This document shows positions 1-11,629 of a stretch of DNA of 64,000 nt, in pieces. A program made the position numbers and the translations under genes. The DNA comes from Elysia chlorotica (Eukaryota; Mollusca; Gastropoda; Plakobranchidae). Position 1 is the first letter of the stretch. Each line of letters starts with the position of its first letter. The notes under the pieces are model-generated. The model saw only the letters and a program-made list of their open reading frames with translations. It had not been told where the DNA came from and did no database searches. The stretch is from assembly GCA_003991915.1 (NCBI GenBank), contig RQTK01000988.1, forward strand, positions 62,001 to 126,000. The letters run 5' to 3'.

Positions 1-3000
1 TTTTCCTCCTATGCTATGGCTAAGAAATACCAATTCCAAATTTGGAATGTAATAGAATACTTCATATTTTCAAACTATTTCTAAAGTGAAATTTTTAAAA
101 ACATGCAAGAAATATGCCTTTCTCCAAAATAACCAGCAGCATGAACATTTTAATTAAGATTTCTCTACTTTAGGTTTAGAACATTTTTGTTATGTTAAGT
201 TTTCTGCATCTCTGGCTATTCCAGTTATGTGAAAGATGTAAACTATTATACAGTGGGGAAAAAATGCAGCATGAGTGATGGTTTGGTGAATTGTCTTGTC
301 GCTACCATCTCTAAAAGATACTTTTGCTAATACTACATTTGTTTATGACCTTTGCTAAGCTCTCAGTAGCTTGTATCTTAATATTAAAGAGAATTTTTAT
401 TTGATGAACAAGATTCACTATTAACAAGTCACTCGACAATATGAACAGCTTTCTTAAATAAAAGTAAAGGATGTAAACTTTGACTGTTTGTATAGACATG
501 GACCTCATGGGATGTTTTTATAATTATTTTTTTTTGGTCTCATATAGGGATACAAATGAATAGTGTTCCTCTTGTTGCTTTCATTGGCCATCGGCTGCAG
601 GGTAGCCAGCAAAGGACATGACAAACTTTTTCTCTATTATTTCTTTTTTAACTCGAGCAATTTTAACTTTGTTGTTAATGTTCCTGACAAAGAATTTTTT
701 TGTTCTGAAAAAGAACAACAAAATGAAGGAATGTTTGTTTCCAACTGTTATCTTTGTTTTACTTCCAGTCATTTGTGTCAATGTAATAGAATAACATATT
801 CCCATGTGTCATGTTGTTACATTTTATGATGTTTTATTTCATCTATCTTTTTTCTTTTCTAGATAAAAAATATAATTAATTAATTACTTCACAGCATATA
901 TAGCCTTTTCCATATCCATAATTAATGAGGAACTTGGGCAAAATTTTCCAACATTATATTATTTTTTGTGTATCTGCTTATTTTCCTGTTATGTCTTTCA
1001 TGACAGATCCATTTCATTTTTCTGGGTTCTATTTTTTTTTTTTTTATTATTCAATTTCATGTGGATTATGAGTTTATGAATCAAAGTTTTAATCTCTGAG
1101 CAAAACTTTGTAATGCCCCTGGTATAATCCATTGCATGATCCCCATCCTGGCGTTGTCCAGCAAGTATTGCTACTATTACTCAGTAGCCAGGACTGTGTT
1201 GTCATGTGTTTTTGGTGGTCAGCTTTCGGCTACTGCAAGTTGAAAGCTTGTAGACCAAAGCAAACACTGTGTATTATTTAGATAACAGATACGTAGAGGG
1301 TTGCTTTGATTGCATAGCTGCTTTATAACTTTTCCTCTCTTTTCAGTGCCAGAATATTCCTAGATTTTTGTTTGTAATTTGTTGTTGCTCCTTGCAAGTG
1401 GTATTTATGTGGGCGTGAGTGCTAGTTTTCAAGTTCATTTTAGTCTTGCTCCATCCTGCAAGCAATGAGGCTGCATTATTTGTGCTCCTAGGAAGTAAGT
1501 TGGTAGTTTTAATAAATTTTTGTGTGCGTAAGAGTGCTTGTGTGATTTCATATTGAATATTTATCACCTGGGCTCATTTTTTTTTTCTTTCTAAATACAG
1601 GTTAGGGTGGTAAATGGCTATAAATGTGTCAAATGTGTCGGATAGCTGGGTCTAAGAAACTAAGAGAATTTTTAAAGGTTTCAGCCTGTCTGTTGTTTTT
1701 CCTGTACTTATCAGGTAAACACACCATTGTATGGAAGTTATTGACAGAAATATCTGTGGGGCATGCAAGGTTTGTTTTGTTCATTCTCTGATAAATTATA
1801 CATCTATTAATTATTACAATTTATAATTACCAATTTTAGTCATGCAGGGAGGGCCACCCTAAACCAACTCTGTCCTTAAATAGTAACCAATCTAATTAAA
1901 GTATTGAATACCCAAATTGATTTTGGTTTGTTCTTTTCTTTTCTTTGTTTGATGCAGTTGTTTTTTAATTGTTGTTTTAATGGGGTATCATTGTAAATCT
2001 TTATTAATTTACCATTTTTGGAAGATGATAAATTTTGTCAAAGCTCTGTTTTGTCCCAAGATCTTTGAAAATGAAACGCATAACTTGCTTTAATTATTTA
2101 ATGCCAATTAGATTCTGACTCTAACCGTGTTCCTTTCTCACTTAAATTTTAATGAAATCACCTATCTGAAAAGTTTTACAGCTAAAAGGCTGGAACTTTG
2201 TGCTGATAATGATTTTTTTTTTTTTTTTTTATAGTCAACACAATTTTCAAAGGGCAAAATAAAAATCTCATTTTGATAAGTAGGCTATTTTTTTTTATTA
2301 TTATTTAGACGTCACCCCAAAAATAGATTATAAATATGAACTATGAGACTTTTAGAGAACAGTAGCAGAGTTCATTCTAGGAAAGAAACTCAGATCTATT
2401 GGGCTTCAGAGGTAGGCATTGAGGCCTTCACATGGCTGTCAATTTTTTTCATTGAAACCCATCACTAATAATATGTTTTCCAACCCACTGAAGTTCTTTG
2501 AGCTTAATTCGTTATGCATCCTCTGTTCTTTACGAATCCTATACAGAGACAGGATCCAGCTGAGATTAAAATCTGAGACCTCTTGTCCATCATTCCAGAC
2601 TCTTACAGATTGAACTTTTGTTATGTGCTCGTGAAGTGTAATAGCAATTTTGCACAACTTGACATGAAAAACTAAACCCTGTCAGAAGTGAGGGAAGCTT
2701 CTGTGCTCTGTATGGATATTGTGAAAATTATTTAGACCAAATGTTTGCTCTGTGGGTACTCATCTATCACAACGACAACAGTAACAATTGTAATCATGGG
2801 GATGGTGATAATATAAACACTTCTAGTAACTTAAACCAAGACAGTTTTACCGGCTCAAAATCCGGTTCGAAAAGTAACTTGAGCCGGTACCCTTTGGTCT
2901 TGTTAGTGAACGAAATATCCCATTTACAAAGTGTACGAAGCCTATTGATCAAACTGAGGATTTCAACTCCCTTTCTAACTAGAGCTGGGGAATGATTTAC

Positions 3001-3580
3001 CAGACATAAACAAGCAGCTTCTAGTGTCTTGTAAACAGACTTGTATCTTACATCGACCATACAGCACGACGTTGTAACAACAATGGACCATGGAACACCC
3101 AAGAAAGGTGAAAACCAGAAAGCAGATGACTTTGTTGACTTCGCCGTGACAGACTTACAGTAGACACTAAGACAGCCAACGTGTTTTTCAAGACCGGAAT
3201 AACTTGGTTCACATCTCCTGAGGCATTTTACTATTCACTTAACATAACTCAAAAACACATTTTTAAGTTATCCTCTGTAAATTTGCTGTGCAAACTTCTT
3301 ATAAAGTATTGTACCTAACAAAAAAATTTGCAGTACCCTCTTTGGCTCATAAAAGGCCCTTTTTTATTCAGATTAGGGAAATTTGGTGTCGAAAATGCCT
3401 AAACGCTTTTCAGAGTTGTCTCCTTTTACGCTTGTGTAAAAGCGCATACTGCTCACGACCTTTTGATTGTGTGCACATTTTGAACCTACATTCAATTACC
3501 TTATAGAGTTTTATAAAGTGACAGAAATGAACTATCTTGTGCAAATTATCACTTGCACATGTCTAGGTTTCTCTTCCCAA
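1..3580. other. No gene recognised (AT-rich, homopolymer-rich)
   Basis: I read both strands and found no conserved protein family, tRNA-like fold or clear repeat shared with the rest of the window. Poly-T runs occur near 1031-1045 and 2212-2231. Open frames here are short and look unconstrained. The minus-strand frame at 2794-3102 (102 codons) resembles no family I know. The segment could hold the 3' untranslated region of a gene lying upstream of the window; this cannot be decided from sequence alone. Confidence 0.5.
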
Positions 3581-3587
3581 GCAGGTC

Positions 3588-3594
3588 TATAAGA
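3588..3594 (+). promoter_or_regulatory. TATA-like box upstream of the GH45 first exon
   Basis: A TATAAGA sequence lies about 75 bp before the ATG at 3663. That spacing would place a transcription start near 3618 and give a 5' leader of about 45 nt. It fits the proposed first exon encoding a signal peptide. No transcript data are available, so this is inference from position and motif. Confidence 0.35.
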
Positions 3595-3662
3595 GGAGAG
3601 GGTGCCTAACAAGATGATGCAGAAGGTTATCTAACAACCTAGGATTCAGTCAGGAAATATCC

Positions 3663-6600
3663 ATGAAGGCGATTACAGTCATTGCATTCTGCTTCTGTTT
3701 GGGCGAATATCGTACTTATTTTTAATACAGGTTACCCATGCTTTAAATTGTTGGTGGTTTTATCGATGATAGATTTTTAAGATCTTTGATTTTGCGAGTT
3801 TCTGTACCCCTAACCTTAGTTATGTGGTTTATTTGAATAATGCACGACGTTATGGTGCGCGATACATCGTTATAAGGATGCGGGGTGTAGGCTTACCACA
3901 CTAAAAGTAAGAGTTCAGTTTGACACGATGTTCGTTTTTGCTGTTACTTTCTTGTTCGCTTCAATTTGATTCTTTATGAACAATAGTTCGATTTTTTAAA
4001 GTTCTCGCCCATTGATAGCCAACGGCAAAAAGAATAAGAAGGAGAAAAAAAGAAGACGCATTCAATCTGCACCTTCTACTATTTATTGGGATACATGATT
4101 GTGTTTCTTAAATTCGACAAAATGAAGACAAAAAAAACGTCGAGTATACTTATCTTGATTTCAACACTTTTGGTGACTTCGAGTTTACTGTTGTAAAGGT
4201 TCTATTATGATTACGATATTTAGCTAGTTATATAAATTCATAGTGTCTATTATGTCGCTACCTGCAGCTATATTATGCCGTTACCCGCAGCTATATAAAT
4301 CAGACAGTGAACGAAAACATTATTTTACTTTAACTGAATAACAGCATGTTATTTATAGTTTTTTTGTTTTGTTTAATTAATCGGGAACCGACTTATGTTA
4401 TTTACACATGTAGATACATTTTTATACAATTTTGGACCAATGCAGATGTACTTCGTGAAATTGTACAAAGTTTCTTCTCTATTGCAGAAAAAAAAAAAAT
4501 TCAATAAAATTTAAAATCAAACCAAAGCTCCTGCCAAATGAAAGCACAAGCTAAATACATGCGTGCCACCACTGTCGCTTTCGTGGTATTGCTTTCATTC
4601 ATTTCGTTCCATTAAGAAAAGTATAGGTACCCTATAGGTTAAGTTCATGTTTCCGGGAGGGGGGTAGGGCTTTAGCCTTGGGGTAGAACACCGGCTTCAG
4701 ACGCAGAAGGTCCATAGTTCGAGGCCTGGCGATGTCGGCCCATACTGGTTGTTTCCATAGAGCCATGGTATCCCCGCCCTGTCTCGTGTAGGCCTGTAGC
4801 ATAAAATTGTCAGACGTCAGTCTTGGGGCTGCCCACAATATAGCCCATATAGTGCTGATGTTGGACGCTGAACCAACTCAACTCAACTCATGTTCAGGTT
4901 TGGTTCATTGAATTTTGACTAGCATGACATTATAATTATAGTTATGTGGTCTACATGCACATCGGTTTCACCACGTAAGAACGTTCAATTGGAAATACGT
5001 ACTACTTTGGGAGGATGTCTTGGAGATATAGAAAAACAAATAAGTAATAGTATTCGTGTTCAGCGATTAATTGCGACGGGGTATTGTAAAATACTGGGTA
5101 TACAGGCTAGATCACTTTGACCCTGTTCATATTATAATGATTCTGTAGCTTTGCGAATACAAACAATGTCCAATATTATAGAGACTGGAAGATAGAATAG
5201 TCGCAATTGAATTGCAAGTATTCGATTTTCCCCATTATCTGACTTACAGTATATTGCTAGATGACACTAACGTATTAGCATCTCCCCCAGTTCCTGCACT
5301 GGCCGAGCAGAAATGCAGTGTAGACTCACACGGAATCCGGAGGTATAACGGCAAGCCTTGCGCGAGCACGACCCGCTATGACGACGGTCACAGGGGGGCT
5401 TGTGGTTGCGGACCTGCTAACTCAGGTAGGTAATCGACAGTCACAAGGGGCCCTAAAGAGCGATACCCGAGGCTTAGCCGATCACATCACACCAACCAGT
5501 ACAAAAAACGCGTCGGCTAGAGTTGTACTTTATTAGAAAGCACATGCTCTGACATTGGATCACAACGCCCATAAGCTGAGGCGCGTAGCGATAATCTGGG
5601 TTTTAGGTTGGTAACAGTCATAACACTGACACCGACCCAACCAGTAGAGGGCAAAATCTGATAAATAAATAAAACAGTTTTTTTGTATGGACGTGGGCTT
5701 GAACCGGGTACAACCTGATTGGAAACCAAATGCTCTTCCAATTGAGACAGAAAGTCGCCTTGAATATGTAGGATTTGACTGGTCACACTCCAATCAGTGG
5801 GACACAAGGCCGCTTGATATTGGGATCGAACCATATACCTCCCATTAGAAGCCGTCGCGTTATACCGAAAGAGCAACTTGCCACGCTCCCTCAACACACA
5901 CACACACACACGAGCTTTTCATTCCCCACGTCAGTCATTAAGAGTTTTAAAAATGCGTAAATTATGTAATCAACATGAAACTTAACGTGTGAGATTGGTT
6001 TCAATAAAATAACGTTTGGTTAGCCTATGTAAAACCTCATTTTATGTGATTCTCAACGACTAGGAATTTTTTTTTTCAAAGTGTGCAGGTTTTTACAACT
6101 CATTCCAAAAAAATACGACGAGCGTTCAACTGGAATATTAAATTAAAAAAAATATAATTATGAATATAACTTGCTTTTCACTATGTTAACACAGCTTTCA
6201 TGTAATCTATATCAAAACAAAGATAAAAGTATTCGTCGTGAATAACTACAGCAATGGATCTTTATCTAGGTCTAAGGGGGAGAGAGATCGTCATAATAAA
6301 ATTAATAGCCTCGATCACAAGGTCTACATAACTATGTTAAATTATCATAGTCATCAGTTGAACAAATTTATATGAAAACGGGGAGTAAATACGACCGTGG
6401 GTTAGAATGTACAACGTTGTGATAAGCTTACGAGTCGGCTTTGGATATGCGAAGAGGGCTTACGAGTTGTATGCTAGTTCGATGTTGTATTTGCAACTCC
6501 TAGTCCTATTGTCGTAAGTACAATGTCGTGGGAGCTTACGACTCATCGCAAGGATATACGATTAAGAATCCTTACAACGCCTCGTAAGCTACTGCGAAGT

Positions 6601-8295
6601 TGTACCAAAAATATAACACTACTCCTACTTCTAGTATATTTGGTTTTACTTAAGGCCCATAGCGTTTTTCTCCTACCTCTATACCTGCAAACGCTGCGAT
6701 AAGTTTCGCCTGAATATTGACCTTCGCAGATAACCCGTACACCTGGAACCTGGCCGACTACGTGACCGCGCCGAACCAGAAGTTCTTTGACGACGGAGGC
6801 ATGAACACCTGGTGCGGCAGCAACTGTGGAGTCTGCGTCAAACTGACGCCTACAGGTGAGGAGGGACGGAAAAAAAGCGGGGATGGCAATGAATGAGCTT
6901 GTAGACCAATTGAGGTGTGTTTGTGTGCGTGTTTGTGAGGGGGGGGGGGTGTTATTAGTTTGTTGCTTACCGTCCAACGTCAGCGTTATATAGGTTATAT
7001 TGTGGGCGGATCCAAAGACGTCAGCACAGAACTATATAGGCTATATTGTGGATGGGCCCCAAGCCTACTGTCTGACAATTGTACGTGCGACCACACAAAG
7101 ACAGGGCGGGGATACCATGACTCCTGTCTCAGCTGATCACATTAAACTGACACTGATCTAACCAGCAGGGAGCGAAATTCTCAGGGCTCGAACCACGAAC
7201 CTCCTGCACCAGAAGCCGATGTTCTACCCCGGGGCTACCATCATGTATTAATTTGTTTGAGGGATAACCCTGAAAGAAACCCCCCCCCCCCTCCCTTTCC
7301 ACACAATCGCGACATTTTGAAATATTTCAATGGTCATTTACATCAAGTAAAATACACATAACACAAGTCACGTTGGTTATTTGCCCCAGGCGGGTTTGTC
7401 CCTGGCAAGGGTCGGCGGCCGTCCAACATGAATCCTAAGATCTTCATGGTGACCAACGACTGTCCCATCCAGGGTAACTTCGAGTGGTGCGGTCAATCTG
7501 GCAAGCCAGGCTCAAGTGAGTTCTTTTTATATCCCATATCCTGGTACATAATTATTATTATGCACTATATGTCTATATGATATGCAAATTTCCGTAAATT
7601 TACAGAAAATTTCCATCCCTGCAGTACACACTTCCATTTCCAAATGAAAAATTAACGAAAGTGGCCTCTGGATTGGAATTAAAAAATTAATATGAATTTT
7701 TGCATCAGGAAACCGCTTACTGTATTTTCCCAAACTATTGACATATTTTTTTACATCGTTGTTGACAGAGAAGTAAAATAAAAGCACAAGCTTATACACT
7801 GTAACATGCATCTCCTGCATTGTTCCACTAGTTGATAACATAAATTTTAAGCTTGGAAGGTGATAAGTCATGACCACTTTTTCATACATCCACTGCTTCA
7901 GTTGACAGAGAAAGAAGTCTTTTCAACTATAGTTCATCTTGCACTTTCTAAGCAAAATGTGGGTTTTGATGTTTTTAGATATACTTCATATTATAGGACT
8001 CTATTTTTCGTTTTTAAAAATTTGATGGTGGCAATAAGTTCTAACAATATTTTGGTTTTGAAAAGTTCATAGCGTTTATTTCAAAGTACAAAAAAGTATT
8101 TTTGCTGCAAAACTAATTTTTTGTTTGTTTGTAGATCAACCTAACACCCATGGCTATGAGGTGCATTTTGACCTGCAGAATAACAAAGGCCAGGTGAGCA
8201 ACGGCCTTGGATGGGACAACCCAGAGTGCACCTGGGAGAGAGTTGCTTGCCCTTCCTACCTCAGTAGCTACTATAAACAATGCGAGTGTTTTTAA
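3663..8295 (+). CDS. GH45 endoglucanase (secreted cellulase), five exons
   Basis: The product hydrolyses internal beta-1,4-glucan bonds of cellulose and is probably a secreted digestive enzyme. Exons are 3663-3711 (or 3663-3696), 5291-5425, 6730-6855, 7390-7515 and 8135-8295. Every internal junction is phase 1 with GT-AG borders, giving about 198 (or 193) residues, the size of known mollusc GH45 enzymes. Seen: a signal peptide starting MKAITVIAF and ending PALA before EQKC; the GH45 signature region STTRYDDGHRGACGCG with the presumed nucleophile-side Asp; many paired cysteines; and GYEVHFDLQ, where Asp is the likely general acid. The usual aromatic residue after TRY is Asp here. There is no cellulose-binding module. 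Coding exons are clearly GC-richer than the introns. Introns 1 and 3 contain SINE copies. Exons 2-5 are secure; exon 1 and its donor (C|gtactt or T|gtttgg) are tentative. Confidence 0.88.
4657..4890 (+). mobile_element. tRNA-derived SINE, family A, plus orientation
   Basis: The copy begins with a tRNA-like head containing GGGGTAGA (A-box-like) and GTTCGAGGCC (B-box-like). The body includes GGTATCCCCGCCCTGTCTCG, TTGTCAGACGTCAGTCTTGG and ACAATATAGCC, and the tail is a short CAACT repeat. The same body recurs at about nine other sites, nearly all on the minus strand. It lies in GH45 intron 1. I do not recognise a named family. Confidence 0.75.
5600..5895 (-). mobile_element. SINE-related segment with two tRNA-like heads
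   Basis: Read on the minus strand, 5765-5690 contains a tRNA-like head with GGAAGAGCATTTGG (A-box-like) and CGGTTCAAGCCC (B-box-like), followed by the family A linker TACTGGTTGGGTCGGTGTCAG. A second head-like sequence with GGTTCGATCCC sits at about 5890-5790. The usual family A body after the linker is not recognisable. It lies in GH45 intron 2. Confidence 0.5.
6965..7245 (-). mobile_element. tRNA-derived SINE, family A
   Basis: The body runs from the conserved end near 6970 to a tRNA-like head near 7240 (GTAGCCCCGGGGTAGAACATC, with B-box GGTTCGAGCCC). The ATATAGG/ATATTGTGG part of the body appears twice (about 6990 and 7035), so this copy has an internal duplication of roughly 50 bp. It is inserted in GH45 intron 3, antisense to the gene. 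Confidence 0.75.
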
Positions 8296-11157
8296 GCGTG
8301 CCACAGCCTTTAAAGACGGTGAAAATGAATGCAAAAAGTAATTTACCTCTTCAAAGTAGTGTTAAAATAGTAAATGGATAGATCTATTTGTAGATAGCTG
8401 ATTAGGTTAATATAACAATGAAACCTTGATTCTTGCTTCTCACTACTCTGAATTAGGGTCCTTATCAAACTATGCTATAAAGTAACATAATATCCTCTCG
8501 CTATAAACCAAAAAAAAAAGCATTTGGTTTCGAATAGTTTTCTATCAAATTTTTCAAAAAGTGTTAGCAAATTAAAAAAAACATTTTGTGTTTACTCATA
8601 TGCTTTGAATGATTGAGGTACAATTGACTATATGTACTACCTCAAAATATACATTTTGTAATGGGTATACCAGGCTGCTTTAAATCTTTGTTTAAATGTC
8701 ATTAAAATGAACCAAGTTATACTGTATGCTGTTTTCTCTTTGTAATTGTGTCAGAGTTGTACCATAAGGTCAGGGGAAACTGGAATTCACATTAAAATGA
8801 TTTCTCACAGCTTTAGTGAATTGCATTCAATATATGAATTAAATTCAGTTTTAAACAAATAATTTTTGATAGAGGATCTTCACTCATTGACTATTTTCAA
8901 AGCCAATGAATGTGAATTTGGAAAGTACTATATTTTATCAAATGATCATCAAACATCTAAGCAAAAGTAAATCAACATCTGCAGCATGAAGAAATCTGAA
9001 CCATAAAAAGGTAATTGAAATGAAAAAGAAAATAATGAAGCATGGGTATGATTTATTAGGTAAAATATTATATGATGCATGTACTTCTAGGCACAAAATA
9101 TAGATCGTCCAAAAATGTTTCTCAGTAAAAGTGTAAAAACATCAGCACTTAAGGAAGCAAAAAGTGTCATATTTTACAAACATGCAGGTTATAATCTCAT
9201 GTGGTTCAATAAAGATGTTCGAATCCAGATGTTGCAAGTTGCACCACAAAAGGAATAACAAAAGTGAAAAAAAAAAAAAAGATAATAATCCCTAAGTTGA
9301 AGCGATATGGTTTCTGACACATTCAAAGGTGTTGATGGCACAATTTTAGTTATTATCAAAGAGATATATTAAAAGAGTGATTTATATTTTGAAAGGGTTA
9401 GAAAAAGAGGAATCTACTAAGTCCAAATGATAAAATGTGATAACACACTTACAACAAAGTTTTATATTAGTTATTACATCTAAGTACTAAATTATGATTT
9501 ATGATTTCTTTACGAGTCCAGCACTCCTCCGTAGTACAAATGTAAAAAAAAAAAAATTGACAACAGTAAGGAATTAAAAAGAAAGAATGCCCTGAGCTTT
9601 TTAAACTAGTCACTTAGCATGTACGCAAGTTTTAAATTATGAACATATGTAAAAAAAAATTGATTAAGAAAAAAAAGAAGTAAAATTTATTTATTGCCTT
9701 GCAATATCCACAAATGGAATAAGATCCCATAACCCAGCACCATAAAACAGTAAGAATATATTCACATACAAAAATAAAATAAAATACATGTCCTTTGGTA
9801 GAACAAATTTTAAATACACGAACGAAAAGAACATTGCTTTTAATTAAATAAATATGCTTGTAATAAGCTGAATAAGATGTTACCCTTTTTATATATAGAT
9901 TAGATGAAAATACACAATACAGGCGAGTTGTTTTATGTCCTACATCAGCACTATACAGGCTATATTGTGTACAGGCCCCAAGACTGACGTCTGACACTTT
10001 TTTAATGTGCTGCCACACACGAGATAGGGCAGGTACACCAGGAATCCTGTCTGAGCCGGTCACAATAAACTGACACCGACCCAACCAGTAGGGGGCGAAA
10101 CTATGGCTCGAACCACGGACCTCCTGCGTGGGCCCCTCCCCCACAATACATGTTCGTTAAGTCATAAATAAGAAATTTGAAGAACAAAAAAAGGACCTTA
10201 TGATATATGAGAATTATTGTATATATGTAATAAGGGGAATTACATTTGTTACAGCAGAGCATTATATTTTATACAGAGATATATATTTTAAGTGAGATTT
10301 TTTTACCAGTAAGCCTTTTGTTTTGTTGCATTATAATGCAGTAAAAATCAATGACATTGAAACCTGTTCAACAGGATCTTTTTGACAATTGAAAAAACTG
10401 TTAAGATACTTTATTTCAATTGACAAAAAGTGTGAAGAAAACTAGGTAACTAGTTAACAATAACTGTTTTATTTCCAATTGCTATTGAGTGCATGGCTGT
10501 TTTTTCGGTAGCAAGCTGTGCTTTAAATGGTATTTAGTAAATCAGATTATATAAGATAAAATTAAGAGCATGTGACAAGTGTTCTGCTCAGATTTCTATC
10601 TACAAGCATATCTCAAATATATTTTCAAACAGAGTAGTTCGAATGTCCAATTTTAAATTTGGCATCTGTAGTGAGTCAGAAGAGAAGAAAAAAGGGAGGG
10701 AGGGGGAGGCTAAATGTACATAAAAGCAAAATCAAGCTTTTTCAAATATCTATGTTTTTTCCTTTTCAGTCCTGACCATTATTTTTAAACATTTTTGTTC
10801 TTGAAAAAAAATAATTCCACGGTGTTAAGATCTAAGAGAGCTCAGAATTTTGTTAAATGTCCATGAAGAAGGCATTACTGAAAGCTGCACATTTTTTTAA
10901 TCTTAAAATTAAATTAAAAAAAAAAAAAAAAAAAATAATATACACTGTCATGGGTACAAGCTGCTTAAAGTATAATGGTCAACAAGATGTAATTTACAAA
11001 AAATTATTTTGGCCTGCAAAGTCCAAAAGCTAGAAATCTAAGGCACCCATTTACAAATTGATGAAATTTCTGAAGTTTTACCACTTATGACAGAGAGCAT
11101 GACAATACAGAAGTACAGAAAATGTTTGGTACATCTAGCCTTCACATGGTGGTTGTA
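8296..11157. other. Convergent intergenic region, GH45 to TARBP1 3' ends
   Basis: This is AT-rich DNA between two convergent genes. It should contain the GH45 3' UTR. Candidate polyadenylation signals on the plus strand are ATTAAA at 8701-8706 and AATAAA at 9208-9213. One SINE (9925-10140) and poly-A runs near 9270, 9545 and 10915-10936 are present. I see no other coding potential. Confidence 0.5.
9925..10140 (-). mobile_element. tRNA-derived SINE, family A, head truncated
   Basis: The conserved body (CAGACGTCAGTCTTGGGGCC on the minus strand, and the TATAGTGCTGATGTAGGA region) leads into GTCAGTTTATTGTGACC and then a head with GGTTCGAGCC. The head ends early near 10140, before the A-box region seen in other copies. 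It lies between the convergent GH45 and TARBP1 genes. Confidence 0.7.
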
Positions 11158-11163
11158 TTTATT
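11158..11163 (-). terminator. Candidate poly(A) signal for TARBP1
   Basis: The minus strand reads AATAAA about 470 nt after the TARBP1 stop codon. It is the first canonical hexamer I noticed downstream, but no cleavage-site data are available. Confidence 0.35.
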
Positions 11164-11629
11164 TGAAGCTGATAATACACAAAGGCCAAACTAACAATTA
11201 TACTGGAGAGCTCAAGCTAATAGTAATAATGTAAAACATTCAAACTTGTTTGGCGCAAAGCTCAGCCATTGTGGTAGAAAACCCAAGCTATGAGAAGACT
11301 GAAGCCGATGTTATAGGGAGCTCAAGCTGTTCATTAAAAGGTTCAACCGGATGAAGAAGAGGGCTTAAGCTGTTAACATTAGAAGACTCCAGGTGATGTA
11401 GTGGGAAATCTAGGATGTTCTGAAAGTGATTAAAAAAACAAAACTTTTGTCTTCTTTAAATAGATTGCAAGCTTAAGATGTCATTTCATTTTTTAAGTCT
11501 TTTTCTGTGTCAATCCATAGAAGATCCAAGTCATATTTCAGAGCTTTACAGCAATTCCACCATGTCATGCCTTATGTTGAGCAGTTGTTTTACAGATCAG
11601 GGACAGTTTAAACCTCCATGAACTGCGGC

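Noticed and set aside
2794..3102. Minus-strand 102-codon frame with many Cys and Leu
   Set aside because: No recognisable domain, no splice context and no nearby gene structure.
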